Assembly (NCBI GenBank): GCA_012838385.1
Contig: DUPL01000118.1
Span: forward strand, 1 to 64,000
DNA from: Clostridiaceae bacterium
GTDB taxonomy: Bacteria > Bacillota > Clostridia > UBA1212 > DUPL01
Length of the DNA: 64,000 bases
Direction of reading: 5' to 3'
Shown: in pieces, positions 8,875 to 17,546 of the stretch
Layout: every line of letters starts with the position of its first letter
How positions within the stretch are numbered: position 1 is the first letter of the stretch
Notes under the pieces: generated by a model
What the model saw: the letters and a program-made list of their open reading frames with translations, nothing else
The model's database searches: none
Told to the model about the DNA's origin: nothing
Program-made: the position numbers and the translations under genes

Positions 8875-11340
8875 TTATACAATGGTATAGCTGCCCGGTT
8901 CGTCAAGGTTGATTCTTATACGATTGCCAGCCCTTTCAAACTCAGATACGAGAGCAACCTTGTCATTTATTCTTATCGTAGAATTTTCGTCCTTGTTTAT
9001 AAGGGGGAAGCACAATGAAGCCCTGGTTGGCACAGTGCAGTTATAAACAAAGGTTCCGTTTTCCATTCTCCAACTGCTCTTTACTAGACCGCTGGCAGAC
9101 TCATACTCCGCTTCAACATAGGTGATGTTCTCCTGACCTTCAGGCAACTCATCTTTTGTTCTGGTATCAGGCATTGGTCTTAAAACGACATGTTTGAAAC
9201 CAGGCTCGTTAAAGTCATTGTTAATACCCGCCATGTACTTGAACATCCACTCCAACACAGCACCGTATGCATAGTGGTTGAAGGAGTTCATTCCAGCATC
9301 TCCGAATCCCTTTTCAATTGTATATGAATTCCATCTCTCCCAAATTGTTGTTGCTCCCTGATATACGCTGTACAGCCAGGATGGATCTTCCGTCTGCAGA
9401 AGCAACGAATACGCTATATTGCTTTTTCCAAACTCACTCAATGTCTGGTTCAATATACCGGTTCCGATAAAACCTGTACTCAACCTGTATCCGTTGTCCT
9501 TTATCTTCTGCTCCAGACAGTCCGCTGCTTCCTGAACATAGGATTCTGGCAGCATGTATGTCTTTAGAGCCAGGAGATATGCAGTCTGGGATGTTTCCTT
9601 AAGCTTTCCATTCTCGTCAAGGAATTTCTCCTGGAAATGCTTCTTGATATCCTCATATAGTTTTGCATACTCTTCTTCTTTTTGCGAACCTATTGCCCTT
9701 GCCATATCCCTCATGTACATGGTGCTCAAGGCAAACATGCAGCATGAGACGTATTCCTTGTCGGTAGGCTCATAGCTTAGCCAGTCTCCATATACCGCAT
9801 TTCCTCCACCAAGGCCAAAGCTTCTCAAGTACTGAATGTATTTGTCCATGGCTTCGAAATTGTCCTCTATTATCTTTTTGTCTCCATACATGCGGTAGAT
9901 TACATATGGAACAATAACACCGGCATCCGCCCATGCAGCATTGCCCTCTCCCACCACTCTGACACGGGGAGCTACATCCGGGAAAGCTCCATTCTCACTT
10001 TGGCAGTCTCTCATATCCTGCATCCACTTGTGGAAAAACTCTCGAACGTCCGCATTGTAGCATGCCGCATTGACAAAAATCTGCGTATCGCCTGTCCAGC
10101 CAAGTCTTTCATCCCTTTGTGGACAGTCGGTGGGTATGCTTAAATAGTTTCCTCTCTGTCCCCATATCACATTACTGATTAGCTTGTTTACATCCTCATT
10201 AGATGTTCTTATTCTGCCTGTTTCCTTTGTATCAGAACCTACCACGCAAGCCTTGATATATATGAGGACAATGTCGTCATCCGCTGTAATTTCAATGTAC
10301 CTGAAACCAAAGAATGCATGGGTTGGATTGTATGTCTCTCCAAACTCGTCCCCTCTTAAGATATATTGTATCTTGGACTTTGCGCTCCTGTAATTTTCAG
10401 TATACAAACTGCCCTTCGGTCCGTCATTGCCTCTTGATTTATCTCCGCTGTCATTGAGCATTTCAGCAAATCTCACAAGAATGCTTGTGCCTCTTTTGCC
10501 TTTTACGGTGAATCTAGGCCATCCAACCAGGTTCTGACCAATGTCTATCAAAAGGGTTTGACCCTTCCTGATTTTAACTTCCTGGCCCAGTTCAAACTCA
10601 TTTACATAAACAACCTCACCATAATCAGTTCCGTTGTCCCTTATTCCCTCATACAACTTCATGCTGACAGGAAGCATGTTCAAAAATTCCCTCTCCCTTA
10701 TTGCAGGACCTATATGCTTTGTGACCTCGCCATTAAAGTTTGTATAGATTAACGCATGGTTCCAATCAGAGTCATCAAAGCCGGGATATTTAAAAGAATC
10801 ATTGTCTACTCTGGCATCGTAGAACTCTCCATCCCAGATGTCCGCACTTAATATGGCGCCACCTACTTTGCATTTCCAGTCCTCATCCGTACCAATATGG
10901 TTTGTGGTGCCGTCTTCATAAGTAAAATCAAGCCTTGCAAGAAATGCCACACTATCCTTTGGATAAGTATCAATATTGATTCTTCCCTGCCACCAACCAG
11001 GAGATACAATGCCTGTTATGCAGTTTACGCCGTCTGTAAGATACTCTTTAACATCGTATTCATAATACAGAACTCTCTTTCTGTATTCGGTCCATCCAGG
11101 CTTTAAAACATCCTTTCCTACCTTTATGCCATTAATAAAGAGCTCAAATATGCCCAAAGCAGTTGCTTTAACAACAGCTTCTTTTACCTCTTTCGAAACT
11201 TTGAATTCCCTTCTAAATATTGGCAGACCACCACCGTTTTTTAAAGGCGACTTCCTGTAATCAGCAGTGCTCTGATTCTCCCAAGGATTAACTCCTTTTT
11301 CCACTCTACTGTATTCAATACTTATCCATCTAGCATCCAT
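8875..11340 (-). CDS. Alpha-L-rhamnosidase (GH78)
   Basis: An 821-residue family 78 glycoside hydrolase that releases terminal alpha-L-rhamnose from plant glycans or flavonoid glycosides. The hallmark STDCPQRDERLGWTGD lies near residue 405, with the general acid and its neighbours in that region, and WERWNSYT near 670 is also typical. The N-terminal 350 residues form the usual beta-sandwich domains. There is no signal peptide, so it probably acts on imported oligosaccharides. The ATG follows AGGGGGATCGAAAT. The promoter lies in the 3' end of trmFO. It is first in the unit that continues into the amidase, TerB, ATPase and helicase genes. Confidence 0.95.
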   Translation of the reverse strand: MDARWISIEYSRVEKGVNPWENQSTADYRKSPLKNGGGLPIFRREFKVSKEVKEAVVKATALGIFELFINGIKVGKDVLKPGWTEYRKRVLYYEYDVKEYLTDGVNCITGIVSPGWWQGRINIDTYPKDSVAFLARLDFTYEDGTTNHIGTDEDWKCKVGGAILSADIWDGEFYDARVDNDSFKYPGFDDSDWNHALIYTNFNGEVTKHIGPAIREREFLNMLPVSMKLYEGIRDNGTDYGEVVYVNEFELGQEVKIRKGQTLLIDIGQNLVGWPRFTVKGKRGTSILVRFAEMLNDSGDKSRGNDGPKGSLYTENYRSAKSKIQYILRGDEFGETYNPTHAFFGFRYIEITADDDIVLIYIKACVVGSDTKETGRIRTSNEDVNKLISNVIWGQRGNYLSIPTDCPQRDERLGWTGDTQIFVNAACYNADVREFFHKWMQDMRDCQSENGAFPDVAPRVRVVGEGNAAWADAGVIVPYVIYRMYGDKKIIEDNFEAMDKYIQYLRSFGLGGGNAVYGDWLSYEPTDKEYVSCCMFALSTMYMRDMARAIGSQKEEEYAKLYEDIKKHFQEKFLDENGKLKETSQTAYLLALKTYMLPESYVQEAADCLEQKIKDNGYRLSTGFIGTGILNQTLSEFGKSNIAYSLLLQTEDPSWLYSVYQGATTIWERWNSYTIEKGFGDAGMNSFNHYAYGAVLEWMFKYMAGINNDFNEPGFKHVVLRPMPDTRTKDELPEGQENITYVEAEYESASGLVKSSWRMENGTFVYNCTVPTRASLCFPLINKDENSTIRINDKVALVSEFERAGNRIRINLDEPGSYTIV

Positions 11341-11389
11341 ATTTCGATCCCCCTGTATTCAATATCGTGTACTTGTCCCAATGCCCTGT

Positions 11390-11418
11390 ATTATATGTTT
11401 ACACATTCCTCTTGTCAA
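11390..11418 (-). promoter_or_regulatory. Promoter of the rhamnosidase-amidase-TerB-ATPase-helicase unit
   Basis: TTGACA, 17 bases, TATAAT on the minus strand: a perfect sigma-A consensus. The -35 box overlaps the trmFO stop codon. The leader to the rhamnosidase ATG is about 45 bases. It is the only strong promoter I found for the five genes down to position 1,003. Confidence 0.85.
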
Positions 11419-12704
11419 CCGTTCAAGCTTTTCTTGATATTTTCAATTTCCACAAGGGCATTTTCGGAAATCTTTCTTCTTCTTTCCACCTTGTTTTTTA
11501 TCCCAATGTCTCCACTGGCAATTATCCCAAAATTGATTCCCATGGGCTGGAAATCCTTGCCTGGGTAGCTTGCTGCATAATTTGCAAGAGCTCCAATAGC
11601 TGTCGATACAGGAAAGACAACTGGCGTCTTGCCCTGATAAAGTCTTGCGGCATTTATGCCTGCCACAAGTCCGGAGGACGTAGATTCCATATACCCTTCC
11701 ACTCCGGTAATCTGTCCGGCAAAGTACATGTTCTTTCCTATTACCCTATACGTTCTGTCCAAAAAGCCAGGAGACTTAAGGTATGTGTTTCTATGCATGA
11801 CGCCATATCTTGCATACTCGGCATTTCTAAGAGCCGGTATAAGTCCGAAGACTCTTTTCTGCTCTCCAAACTTGAGTCTTGTCTGAAAACCAACAATATT
11901 GTATATTGTGCCTTCCAGATTCTCCTGTCTGAGCTGCACAATTGCATAGTATTTCTTGTCGAAGCCAACGGGCTTCAAAGGACCGAACCTTAATGTGTCC
12001 ACTCCCCTTTTTGCCATTTCTTCAATTGGCATGCATCCTTCATAAAGTCTTATGTCATCAAAATCCTCAACAAAAGCAGTCTCAGCATTTATGAGGTTGT
12101 TATAAAATTCGAGATATTCCTCTCTGGAAAGGGGGCAGTTTATATAATCATCATCCCCTTTTCCGTATCTGGAACCCCTGAATGCATGGTTCATGTCAAT
12201 GGATTCAGCAAATACAATAGGGGCTGCCGCATCAAAAAATGACAAAGAGGGACAAAGCCCAGCAAATTCTTGTGACAAAGCGTCACTGGTCAAAGGCCCT
12301 GTTGCGTATATCGTTATTTCATCCTCTATTATCCTTGTTACTTCTTCCCTTGAAATTTCTATCAAAGGATGACTTCCAATTCTTTCAGTTACAAGTCTGG
12401 AAAAAAGCTCCCTGTCTACAGACAAAGAACCTCCTGCAGGAACCTCGGATTTTAACGCACAATCCATTATCAACGATCCTAAAGCTTTCATTTCTTCCTT
12501 CAACAGCCCGGAGGCGTTTTCAATATTGCGAGCCTTGAAGGAATTGCTGCAAACCAGTTCTGCTAAATCTTCGCTTTTATGTGCAGGAGAAAACTTTTGC
12601 GGTTTCATTTCGTAAAGCTTTACCGGGATCCCCCTTTCAGCAATCTGAAAGGCAGCCTCGCAACCAGCAAGACCCGCTCCGACAACATTAATTTTTTTGT
12701 CCAT
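11415..12704 (-). CDS. trmFO: tRNA (uracil-54-C5) methyltransferase, folate/FAD-dependent
   Basis: TrmFO makes ribothymidine at position 54 of tRNA, using methylenetetrahydrofolate and FAD. The N-terminal dinucleotide-binding motif reads INVVGAGLAGCEAA, followed by ERGIPVKLYEMKP and SPAHKSEDLAELVCSNSFK, all characteristic. The C-terminal FAD region has GQITGVEGYMES. I chose the ATG giving MDKKINVVG (429 residues), because the upstream UUG sits directly on the ribosome site. It follows topA by 5 bases in the usual topA-trmFO order. Confidence 0.96.
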   Translation of the reverse strand: MDKKINVVGAGLAGCEAAFQIAERGIPVKLYEMKPQKFSPAHKSEDLAELVCSNSFKARNIENASGLLKEEMKALGSLIMDCALKSEVPAGGSLSVDRELFSRLVTERIGSHPLIEISREEVTRIIEDEITIYATGPLTSDALSQEFAGLCPSLSFFDAAAPIVFAESIDMNHAFRGSRYGKGDDDYINCPLSREEYLEFYNNLINAETAFVEDFDDIRLYEGCMPIEEMAKRGVDTLRFGPLKPVGFDKKYYAIVQLRQENLEGTIYNIVGFQTRLKFGEQKRVFGLIPALRNAEYARYGVMHRNTYLKSPGFLDRTYRVIGKNMYFAGQITGVEGYMESTSSGLVAGINAARLYQGKTPVVFPVSTAIGALANYAASYPGKDFQPMGINFGIIASGDIGIKNKVERRRKISENALVEIENIKKSLNG

Positions 12705-12709
12705 ATGCC

Positions 12710-14830
12710 TCAACCCTTATCGTTATTCTCCACAACATCCATTTTGTAGGAACATTTCTTGTTGCTGCAGGCAATCTGCGTGCCGCTTCTCCTATTCACA
12801 TACTCAAGATGCTGACCGCACTCGGGACACTTTTCACCTGTGGGTACATTCCAAGAGTTGAATTCGCAATCGGGATAGTTCGAGCAACCCACATATTTAC
12901 GTCCTGTTTTTGTTTTCCTGTATATCAAAGGTTTGCCGCAGGAAGGACAGTCAACACCTACTTCTTCAACGATTGGTTTTGTGTTCCTGCACTCGGGAAA
13001 TCCGGGACATGCCAGGAATTTTCCATACCTGCCGGTTTTGTACACCATCATTCTTCCACACTTGTCGCAAGGTACATCGCTTACAGGATCCTCAATCTTT
13101 ACTTTTTCCAGTTCTTCCTCAGCCATTTGTACCTGTTTTTCAAAAGGAGTGTAAAAATCCCTGATGACAGAAACCCAGTTTTCCTCTCCCTCGGCAATCT
13201 TGTCAAACCTGTCTTCAATATTTGCCGTAAACTCCACGTTTACAATGTCATTAAAACTCTTTTTCAAAAGGTCATTAACTATCCTTCCGAGTTCCGTTGG
13301 AAACAGGACCTTCTTTTCCCTTCTGACATATCCTCTTGCCAGAATTGTCGAAATTGTAGGAGCATAAGTACTAGGTCTTCCAATGCCGTGCTCTTCCAGA
13401 GCCTTGACAAGGGATGCTTCCGTATACCTTGGTGGAGGCTGTGTGAAGTGCTGCTTTTTATCCAGCTTGTCAAGATTTAGAACCTCGCCAACCTCCAGTT
13501 TAGGCAGCTTCCTGTTGCCATCCTCTTCATTTTCGTCATTGTTATCGCTCTTGGAATCCATATATATTGCGGTGTATCCCTTGAACTTCAATGTACTACC
13601 TGAAGCCTTGAAAAGATAATCTCCTTTTGATGTGAGTATGTCTACACTAACCGTATCATAAACTGCTTCAGCCATCTGGGAAGCGATGAATCTCTCGTAT
13701 ATCAGTTTGTACAATTTGTACTGATCGTTTGTCAGTTTGTCCTTTATCTTGCCAGGGGCATGCTCAAGATAAGTTGGTCTTATTGCCTCGTGAGCATCCT
13801 GGGCCTGATTCTTGTTTTTGTAAACTCTTTTCTTTTTTGGAACATACTCGTCTCCAAAATTGCCTTTAATATATTCAAGAGCCTGGTTTTGAGCATTGTC
13901 CGAAATCCTTACGGAGTCCGTTCTAATATACGTAACAAGACCGGTAACACCCTGTTTTCCACCCAAATCAATTCCTTCATAAAGCATCTGCGCAACCATC
14001 ATCGTCTTTGAAGCAGGGAACCCAAACCTTCTGGATGCCTCCTGCTGTAGAGTGCTGGTTGTAAAAGGTGGCGCTGGACTTCTTCTTCTTTCAGATTTCT
14101 TTAAATCAACAACCTTGAACTCACTGTTTTCTATTTCATCGTAGATTGTTTTTGCCTGTTCCTCGTTTTCAACCTCTATTTTTCCACCTTGTTTTCCGTG
14201 GAATTTGGCCTCAAACCTATCCTTTTTGCCAAACTTTGACAACAGAGCGGTAATGGACCAGTATTCCTTTGGCTCGAAGGCTTCTATCTCGTCTTCCCTG
14301 TCGCATATAAGTCTTGTGGCAACAGACTGCACCCTTCCCGCACTAAGTCCTTTTTTAACCTTTTTCCACAGAACAGGACTTATCTTGTAGCCAACAATCC
14401 TGTCCAAAACACGTCGTGCCTGATAAGTGTCCACCAGCTTCATATCTATCGGTCTTGGATTCTTAAAACCTTCCAAAACAGCATTTTTTGTGATTTCATT
14501 GAATGTGACCCTGCAAGGCTCATTGGCATCAATATCCAGCAACTGTGTCAGATGCCACGAAATGGCCTCTCCTTCCCTGTCCGGGTCCGTTGCAAGATAT
14601 ACCTTTTTTGCCTTTCCGGCTTCCTTCTTAAGGGTTTTAATCAAGTCACCCTTTCCTCTTATGTTAATATATTGAGGTTCAAAATCATTCTCTATATCAA
14701 TTGCCAATTTGCTTTTTGGCAAATCCCTTACGTGCCCGGCCGACGCTTCGACCTTGTAGCTTCTGCCTAAAAACTTCTTTATTGTATTTGCTTTTGTGGG
14801 CGACTCCACAATAACAAGATAATCAGCCAT
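12710..14830 (-). CDS. topA: DNA topoisomerase I (type IA)
   Basis: A 706-residue type IA topoisomerase that relaxes negative supercoils. The TOPRIM domain begins at ADYLVIVESPTKANTI with DPDREGEAISWH near residue 85. The catalytic tyrosine is in GLVTYIRTDSVRIS near residue 305. The C-terminus holds three zinc fingers: CDKCG...CPGFPEC, CPSCG...CSNYPDC and CPECG...CSNKKC. It is 5 bases from trmFO and 75 bases from dprA, the order common in Firmicutes. No terminator separates it from dprA. Confidence 0.97.
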   Translation of the reverse strand: MADYLVIVESPTKANTIKKFLGRSYKVEASAGHVRDLPKSKLAIDIENDFEPQYINIRGKGDLIKTLKKEAGKAKKVYLATDPDREGEAISWHLTQLLDIDANEPCRVTFNEITKNAVLEGFKNPRPIDMKLVDTYQARRVLDRIVGYKISPVLWKKVKKGLSAGRVQSVATRLICDREDEIEAFEPKEYWSITALLSKFGKKDRFEAKFHGKQGGKIEVENEEQAKTIYDEIENSEFKVVDLKKSERRRSPAPPFTTSTLQQEASRRFGFPASKTMMVAQMLYEGIDLGGKQGVTGLVTYIRTDSVRISDNAQNQALEYIKGNFGDEYVPKKKRVYKNKNQAQDAHEAIRPTYLEHAPGKIKDKLTNDQYKLYKLIYERFIASQMAEAVYDTVSVDILTSKGDYLFKASGSTLKFKGYTAIYMDSKSDNNDENEEDGNRKLPKLEVGEVLNLDKLDKKQHFTQPPPRYTEASLVKALEEHGIGRPSTYAPTISTILARGYVRREKKVLFPTELGRIVNDLLKKSFNDIVNVEFTANIEDRFDKIAEGEENWVSVIRDFYTPFEKQVQMAEEELEKVKIEDPVSDVPCDKCGRMMVYKTGRYGKFLACPGFPECRNTKPIVEEVGVDCPSCGKPLIYRKTKTGRKYVGCSNYPDCEFNSWNVPTGEKCPECGQHLEYVNRRSGTQIACSNKKCSYKMDVVENNDKG

Positions 14831-14905
14831 TTTTACTTTCCTCCAAATATGTTTGCTTAATTTAAAACCAACTCATGATAGCACAATCCGCATTTTCCAT
14901 CAATA

Positions 14906-15997
14906 TTATATTACAACGTGCAGATTACCATGTCTATCCCTTCCCAATATACCCTTCACTTCCAAAATCGTCGTAATCGCAACGACTCTTGCGCTGTCCA
15001 ACCCGGTTTTGCTGCAAATATCCTCGATTTTAACACCTTTGTAAATCAAGTCTGCAACCATTGCCTCTTCCTTGTCCAAACCATTCAGCCAGCCGACAGT
15101 CCCGGCAATTTTCCTGCCTTCAATCAAATTCAAACCTTCCAACACATCGATAAAGCTGGTGGCGATACAGGCTCCAGCCTTTATCAGGCTGTTGCAGCCT
15201 TCGCTGTAACTCGAATCAATATTGCCAGGTACGGAAAATATATCTCTTCCCTCATTTATTGCAAAGTTCACAGTTATCATGGCGCCGCTTTTCTTTCCTG
15301 CCTCGCACACAAGAAGCCCTTTGCCAAGACCGGCGATGATTCTGTTTCTTGCTGGAAAATGATGCTTAAGCGGCATTGTGCCCGGCGGATACTCCGAAAG
15401 AACAAGTCCGTTCTCTTTTATCCTGTAGTATATAACCTCGTTCTCCAAAGGATAAATGTTGTCAGGTCCTCCTCCCAGTACCGCAATTGTGTATCCATTT
15501 GCATCAAGACATCCCACATGAGCTCTGGCATCTATGCCTTTTGCCATCCCGCTTACAATTCCAACACCGTGTTTTGCAATATTGAAACACATGTCATATG
15601 TGACTTTTCTTCCATATGCGGAACACTTTCTTGAACCCACAACCGACAAGAGAGTCGTGTTTTTATCCGGCAATTTACCATAATAGTACAAAACGAATGG
15701 TGGGTCAAATATATTTTTCAAATCCTCAGGATAATCCTCCCTGAAAACATGCGTTATTTTGACACCCTTTTCCAAAACCCTTTCGTAAATCCTTGCTGCC
15801 CTGTCCTTAATGGATTCATCCATTAGTCTCTGACATAATAACCGATTATTCCTGATTTCACAAGTCACATCAGTATAACTTTTAACCAAATAAGCTTCTC
15901 TCAAGCTCCCATAGTTTTCTACCAGCAGACTCGCAATTTTGTTTGCAGGTCTTCCAAGCAAAGTAATCCAAATATGTACAAGATTATCAGAATACAT
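14906..15997 (-). CDS. dprA: DNA-processing protein DprA/Smf
   Basis: DprA binds incoming single-stranded DNA and loads RecA during transformation; in Clostridia its everyday role is less clear. The 363-residue product has the Rossmann core with SVVGSRKCSAYG near residue 115, GMAKGIDARAHVGCL near 150, and TIAVLGGGPDNIYP near 175, plus a C-terminal winged-helix-like tail. It lies 18 bases downstream of the reduced yifB gene and upstream of topA. Confidence 0.95.
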   Translation of the reverse strand: MYSDNLVHIWITLLGRPANKIASLLVENYGSLREAYLVKSYTDVTCEIRNNRLLCQRLMDESIKDRAARIYERVLEKGVKITHVFREDYPEDLKNIFDPPFVLYYYGKLPDKNTTLLSVVGSRKCSAYGRKVTYDMCFNIAKHGVGIVSGMAKGIDARAHVGCLDANGYTIAVLGGGPDNIYPLENEVIYYRIKENGLVLSEYPPGTMPLKHHFPARNRIIAGLGKGLLVCEAGKKSGAMITVNFAINEGRDIFSVPGNIDSSYSEGCNSLIKAGACIATSFIDVLEGLNLIEGRKIAGTVGWLNGLDKEEAMVADLIYKGVKIEDICSKTGLDSARVVAITTILEVKGILGRDRHGNLHVVI

Positions 15998-16015
15998 TAA
16001 ACAATCCTCCTCGTA

Positions 16016-16585
16016 TTATATAGTAGTAGTTTTTAAATAAATATAACACGATACATAACCCAAAGCTTCAGCCACATCAAACTTGGATATCGTCTCTCGT
16101 AAATCAAGGTCCGCTATTGTTCTTGACACCCTGAACACCTTGTCCATGTCTACCATGCTGCATCTATAAATTTTTTGTGCCTCTTTTATAAACTCCTGTG
16201 CCTCCAAATCCATCCTGCAATACTTTTCAAAACCGTTTCTACTCAGGCTTCCGTTAAACTTGAACGAATTGCTTTCATACCGCTTTTCCTGTATCCTGTG
16301 AACAGTATTTATCCTTTCATGATCCACATCCTGTCTCAAATCATTAATCGGCACGTACATGTCCGATGAGTTTAATTGTCTGGATGGAATATTGGCAAAT
16401 GTGTACTGTATGTCCAGATCCGTGCATGTACAATCTCTCCTGAAAAGAAGACCACATTTGCAGGGTGAATAGCAAGAAACAAAAAACTCTTCACATGTGA
16501 TTGGCATTAAATCAACACTGCCAAAAAGCATGCAGTTGTGTTTTCCTGACAAAGCTATTTCCAAAATCCTCTTCAAACTATACAT
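16016..16585 (-). CDS. Internally deleted YifB/ComM (Mg-chelatase-like) derivative, 189 residues
   Basis: Full YifB/ComM is about 500 residues: LonC-like N-domain, AAA+ core and C-domain. This product keeps LKRILEIALSGKHNCMLFGS, which fits the segment just before Walker A (KRALEIAAAGGHNLLMIGP in family members), then jumps to the zinc-like SPCKCGLLFRRDCTCTD and the C-domain with VSRTIADLDLRETIS. Walker A, Walker B and the LDRID arginine region are missing, so ATP hydrolysis is unlikely. Yet the frame is open and the ATG has AAAGGATATGTC. It occupies the normal yifB place before dprA. It may be a decaying remnant or a repurposed non-ATPase protein; I could not decide. Confidence 0.72.
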   Translation of the reverse strand: MYSLKRILEIALSGKHNCMLFGSVDLMPITCEEFFVSCYSPCKCGLLFRRDCTCTDLDIQYTFANIPSRQLNSSDMYVPINDLRQDVDHERINTVHRIQEKRYESNSFKFNGSLSRNGFEKYCRMDLEAQEFIKEAQKIYRCSMVDMDKVFRVSRTIADLDLRETISKFDVAEALGYVSCYIYLKTTTI

Positions 16586-16605
16586 GACATATCCTTTCTG
16601 AAAAT

Positions 16606-16650
16606 AAAAAACCCTCCATCATTGCAGCATTCCTGCAATATTCTGGGGGG
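16606..16650 (-). terminator. nrdR terminator
   Basis: On the minus strand a GC-rich interrupted stem (CCCCCC...ATTGCAG paired with CTGCAAT...GGAGGG) is followed by TTTTTTATTTT. It lies about 30 bases after the nrdR stop and before the yifB derivative, so the yifB-dprA unit probably has its own promoter or depends on readthrough. Confidence 0.85.
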
Positions 16651-16680
16651 ATGAAAATCATATTCAGCTTTAGATCTTAT

Positions 16681-17148
16681 TTATTCAATTCTTGTGCTAT
16701 TCTGCATAATTCCTTTTAGTTCTTCCATGAAAGTATCTATATCCTTGAACTCCTTGTATACGGATGCAAACCTTACATAAGCCACCTGATCAAGATGCCT
16801 AAGCTTTTCCATTACAAATTCTCCAATTTCCTTGGAGGAAATTTCCTTCTTCAAAGAGTTCAAAAAATACTGTTCTGCTTCATCTGCAAGCGCTTCCACC
16901 TGCTTGAGCTTAATTGGTCTTTTCTCACAGGCTCTCATTACACCAGAGATAAGCTTGTACCTGTCAAAGGCCTGTCTAGTTCCGTCTTTTTTAATCACGA
17001 ACAACTGGGTGCTCTCAATCTTCTCATAAGTAGTATATCTGGATCCGCAAGCCAAACACTCTCTACGCCTGCGTATAACGGTGTGTTCATCCGTAGGCCT
17101 TGAGTCTATTACCTTGTCGTCCAAATGATTGCAGTAAGGACACTTCAC
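16681..17148 (-). CDS. nrdR: Transcriptional repressor NrdR
   Basis: NrdR senses ATP/dATP through an ATP-cone and represses ribonucleotide reductase genes. The product starts VKCPYCNHLDDKVIDSRP with the zinc ribbon (CPYC...CLACG) in the first 35 residues, followed by the ATP-cone with FVIKKDGTRQAFDRYKLI. The chosen GUG gives 155 residues, the normal length, with GGAG 6 bases upstream; a longer reading adds 15 residues not seen in the family. It is followed by a strong terminator. No ribonucleotide reductase gene is in the window. Confidence 0.95.
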   Translation of the reverse strand: MKCPYCNHLDDKVIDSRPTDEHTVIRRRRECLACGSRYTTYEKIESTQLFVIKKDGTRQAFDRYKLISGVMRACEKRPIKLKQVEALADEAEQYFLNSLKKEISSKEIGEFVMEKLRHLDQVAYVRFASVYKEFKDIDTFMEELKGIMQNSTRIE

Positions 17149-17181
17149 GTCAGCTCCACCCACTTTCAAAATATTTAGTAT

Positions 17182-17211
17182 ATTATACAACATTTTCCTA
17201 TATCAATGCAA
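17182..17211 (-). promoter_or_regulatory. nrdR promoter
   Basis: TTGCAT, 18 bases, TATAAT on the minus strand, about 35 bases before the nrdR GUG. It lies just downstream of an intrinsic terminator on the same strand, so nrdR is transcribed separately from whatever that terminator ends. Confidence 0.75.
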
Positions 17212-17215
17212 GGAA

Positions 17216-17248
17216 TAAAAAGTCTTCCAGTTAAGGAAACCGGAAGAC
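17216..17248 (-). terminator. Orphan minus-strand intrinsic terminator between nrdR and the mutS-like gene
   Basis: GTCTTCCGGTT, a TCCTT loop, AACTGGAAGAC and then TTTTTATT on the minus strand: an 11-bp stem with one weak position and a U-tract. No protein gene of normal size lies upstream on this strand, since the neighbour is divergent. It probably ends a small transcript. Confidence 0.8.
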
Positions 17249-17287
17249 ATCAAATCAAACCCTTTTCATTTATTCAATCAAGCGGGA

Positions 17288-17338
17288 TTATGAAGTTAAC
17301 AACAAAACAAAGAATACTGACGCTTTTTTAAATAACAC
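17288..17338 (-). CDS. Possible 16-residue hydrophobic peptide in a small transcript
   Basis: GUG, 9 bases after GGAG, opens a short frame reading MLFKKASVFFVLLLTS with GUG as Met: two lysines then a hydrophobic stretch, as in small membrane peptides. It lies between the candidate promoter and the orphan terminator on the same strand. Such short frames arise by chance, so the transcript could equally be a non-coding RNA. This is a weak call. Confidence 0.2.
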   Translation of the reverse strand: MLFKKASVFFVLLLTS

Positions 17339-17387
17339 AACAATACACTCCATTTCTGTATTTAATTTCGTTATTCCTTTTATCCTT

Positions 17388-17416
17388 ATCTTACTTAATG
17401 TTACAGTATCTGTAAA
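17388..17416 (-). promoter_or_regulatory. Candidate promoter with overlapping palindrome for the small minus-strand transcript
   Basis: TTTACA, 17 bases, TAAGAT on the minus strand. The -35 region is overlapped by TTACAGTATCTGTAA, a perfect 6-bp inverted repeat with a 3-base centre, which looks like a repressor operator. With the terminator at 17,216-17,248 this predicts a transcript of about 150-165 bases. Confidence 0.4.
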
Positions 17417-17479
17417 TTACAAAAATAAATTTCTTTTTTTGGTAACGGTTTATTAATCTTTTATGCACGGTCTGCTTCA

Positions 17480-17508
17480 TTGATTTTGAATATGTCACAT
17501 GATATAAT
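17480..17508 (+). promoter_or_regulatory. Promoter of the mutS-like gene
   Basis: TTGATT, 17 bases, TATAAT, about 40 bases before the mutS-like ATG. It probably also drives apgM, which follows by 15 bases. Confidence 0.8.
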
Positions 17509-17546
17509 GGTTTAAAGTAAAAAAGTCAAACAGGAGTGAGAAACGA

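Larger units (their letters stand above)
17249..17479. other. Gene-poor gap between nrdR and the mutS-like gene
   Basis: About 230 very AT-rich bases between the orphan terminator and the mutS-like promoter. It holds a candidate minus-strand promoter (TTTACA-17-TAAGAT, 17,388-17,416), a perfect inverted repeat TTACAG-TAT-CTGTAA at 17,401-17,415 overlapping the -35 box, and a possible 16-codon reading frame. Nothing else was recognised. Confidence 0.6.
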
